Below, one piece after another: positions 63,818 through 64,000 of a DNA stretch of 64,000 nucleotides (within the stretch, counting starts at the first letter, position 1; every line of letters begins with the position of its first letter). The translations under genes and the position numbers were made by a program. The notes under the pieces are model-generated. The model made no database searches and had not been told where the DNA came from. It saw only the letters and a program-made list of their open reading frames with translations. Origin of the DNA: Rariglobus sp. (GTDB lineage Bacteria > Verrucomicrobiota > Verrucomicrobiia > Opitutales > Opitutaceae); the NCBI GenBank assembly GCA_029266495.1, contig JAQSWS010000008.1, positions 41,127 to 105,126 of the forward strand. The letters run 5' to 3'.

Positions 63818-64000
63818 ATGTCTGCCGCTTCCTCCACCCCCGCTCGTGTTCTGGTTGCCGACGATTCCGTCGCCAGCCGCGGAGTGCTCGTGATTCTCCT
63901 GGAGAGCGCCGGTTACGATGTGATCAGCGTGGGAGACGGCCGCCACGCGATGGAGGTCCTCCACGCCCATGCCTTCGATCTCGCCATCCTCGATCATGAG
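63818..64000 (+). CDS. Response regulator receiver domain (partial, runs off the window)
   Basis: The first 61 residues of a CheY-like receiver: RVLVADDSVASRG supplies the acidic pair D15-D16 and AILDHE at the window edge gives the phospho-acceptor D59. The start at 63818 fits the family, with the first beta-strand a few residues later. The output domain lies beyond the window, so single-domain CheY, sensor-hybrid and DNA-binding forms remain possible. Confidence 0.9.
   Translation, partial: MSAASSTPARVLVADDSVASRGVLVILLESAGYDVISVGDGRHAMEVLHAHAFDLAILDHE

Noticed and set aside
1..64000. CRISPR array, prophage, insertion sequence or toxin-antitoxin system
   Set aside because: No regularly spaced repeats and no Cas, phage structural, transposase or toxin-like proteins were seen on either strand.

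Overview
The window looks like chromosome from a polysaccharide-degrading Verrucomicrobiota bacterium, most likely Opitutaceae. The DNA is clearly G+C-rich. Three secreted proteins carry autotransporter-associated beta-strand repeats and end in PEP-CTERM sorting tails. Lone pseudopilins with the H-X9-DG motif sit inside sugar-enzyme operons. Regulators are of LacI and AraC type, and Shine-Dalgarno sites are mostly weak. The assignment rests on family content only; no rRNA is present.

Layout. 1-5.6 kb (minus): an operon for a heterodimeric ABC exporter plus a small exported protein, then an MscS-type channel. 5.7-9.2 kb: a Pseudomonas stutzeri-type L-rhamnose isomerase, a divergent AraC regulator and a GH130 phosphorylase-like enzyme. 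9.2-13.3 kb (minus): a second GH130 protein translationally coupled to a large glycosyltransferase, and a CAU-anticodon tRNA. 13.8-27.1 kb: a PEP-CTERM repeat protein, a GH125 alpha-mannosidase coupled to a giant PilX-like protein, an exported protein, a secreted clan GH-A enzyme with a golvesin-like C-terminus, a GH78 alpha-L-rhamnosidase and a LacI regulator. 27.2-30.4 kb: a kinase-fold-like unknown, a small membrane protein and 6-phosphogluconate dehydrogenase. 30.5-36.2 kb: an AraC regulator divergent from a tightly packed operon of GH39-like enzyme, enolase-superfamily dehydratase, SDR and GH29 fucosidase.

36.2-44.0 kb (minus): a five-gene operon with an MDR dehydrogenase, a 1393-residue GH2-like protein lacking the usual acid/base glutamate, an exported protein, a pseudopilin and an esterase. 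44.1-53.8 kb: a PEP-CTERM repeat protein, a LacI regulator, a broken SGNH hydrolase, a GH16-like enzyme with a duplicated N-terminal module, a GH5-like enzyme with CBM6 and ricin-type domains, and a small exported protein. A 37-bp element (28/37 matches) lies upstream of both the PEP-CTERM gene and the broken hydrolase and is the likely LacI operator/promoter. 53.9-59.6 kb (minus): a GH50-type agarase-like enzyme, a pseudopilin, a PEP-CTERM repeat protein and a LacI regulator. 60-64 kb: exported unknowns, a deacetylase-like protein, an HD hydrolase, small membrane proteins and the start of a response regulator.

How they may work together. Secreted enzymes and envelope-displayed repeat proteins would attack plant or algal polysaccharides rich in rhamnose, fucose, mannose, xylose or galactose. 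Cytoplasmic GH78, GH29, GH39-like, GH130 and GH125 enzymes with an isomerase, dehydratase and dehydrogenases would finish the products. No sugar importer is visible here. The repeated combination of LacI regulator, PEP-CTERM repeat protein, pseudopilin-like protein and secreted glycosidase is the most system-like pattern in the window.
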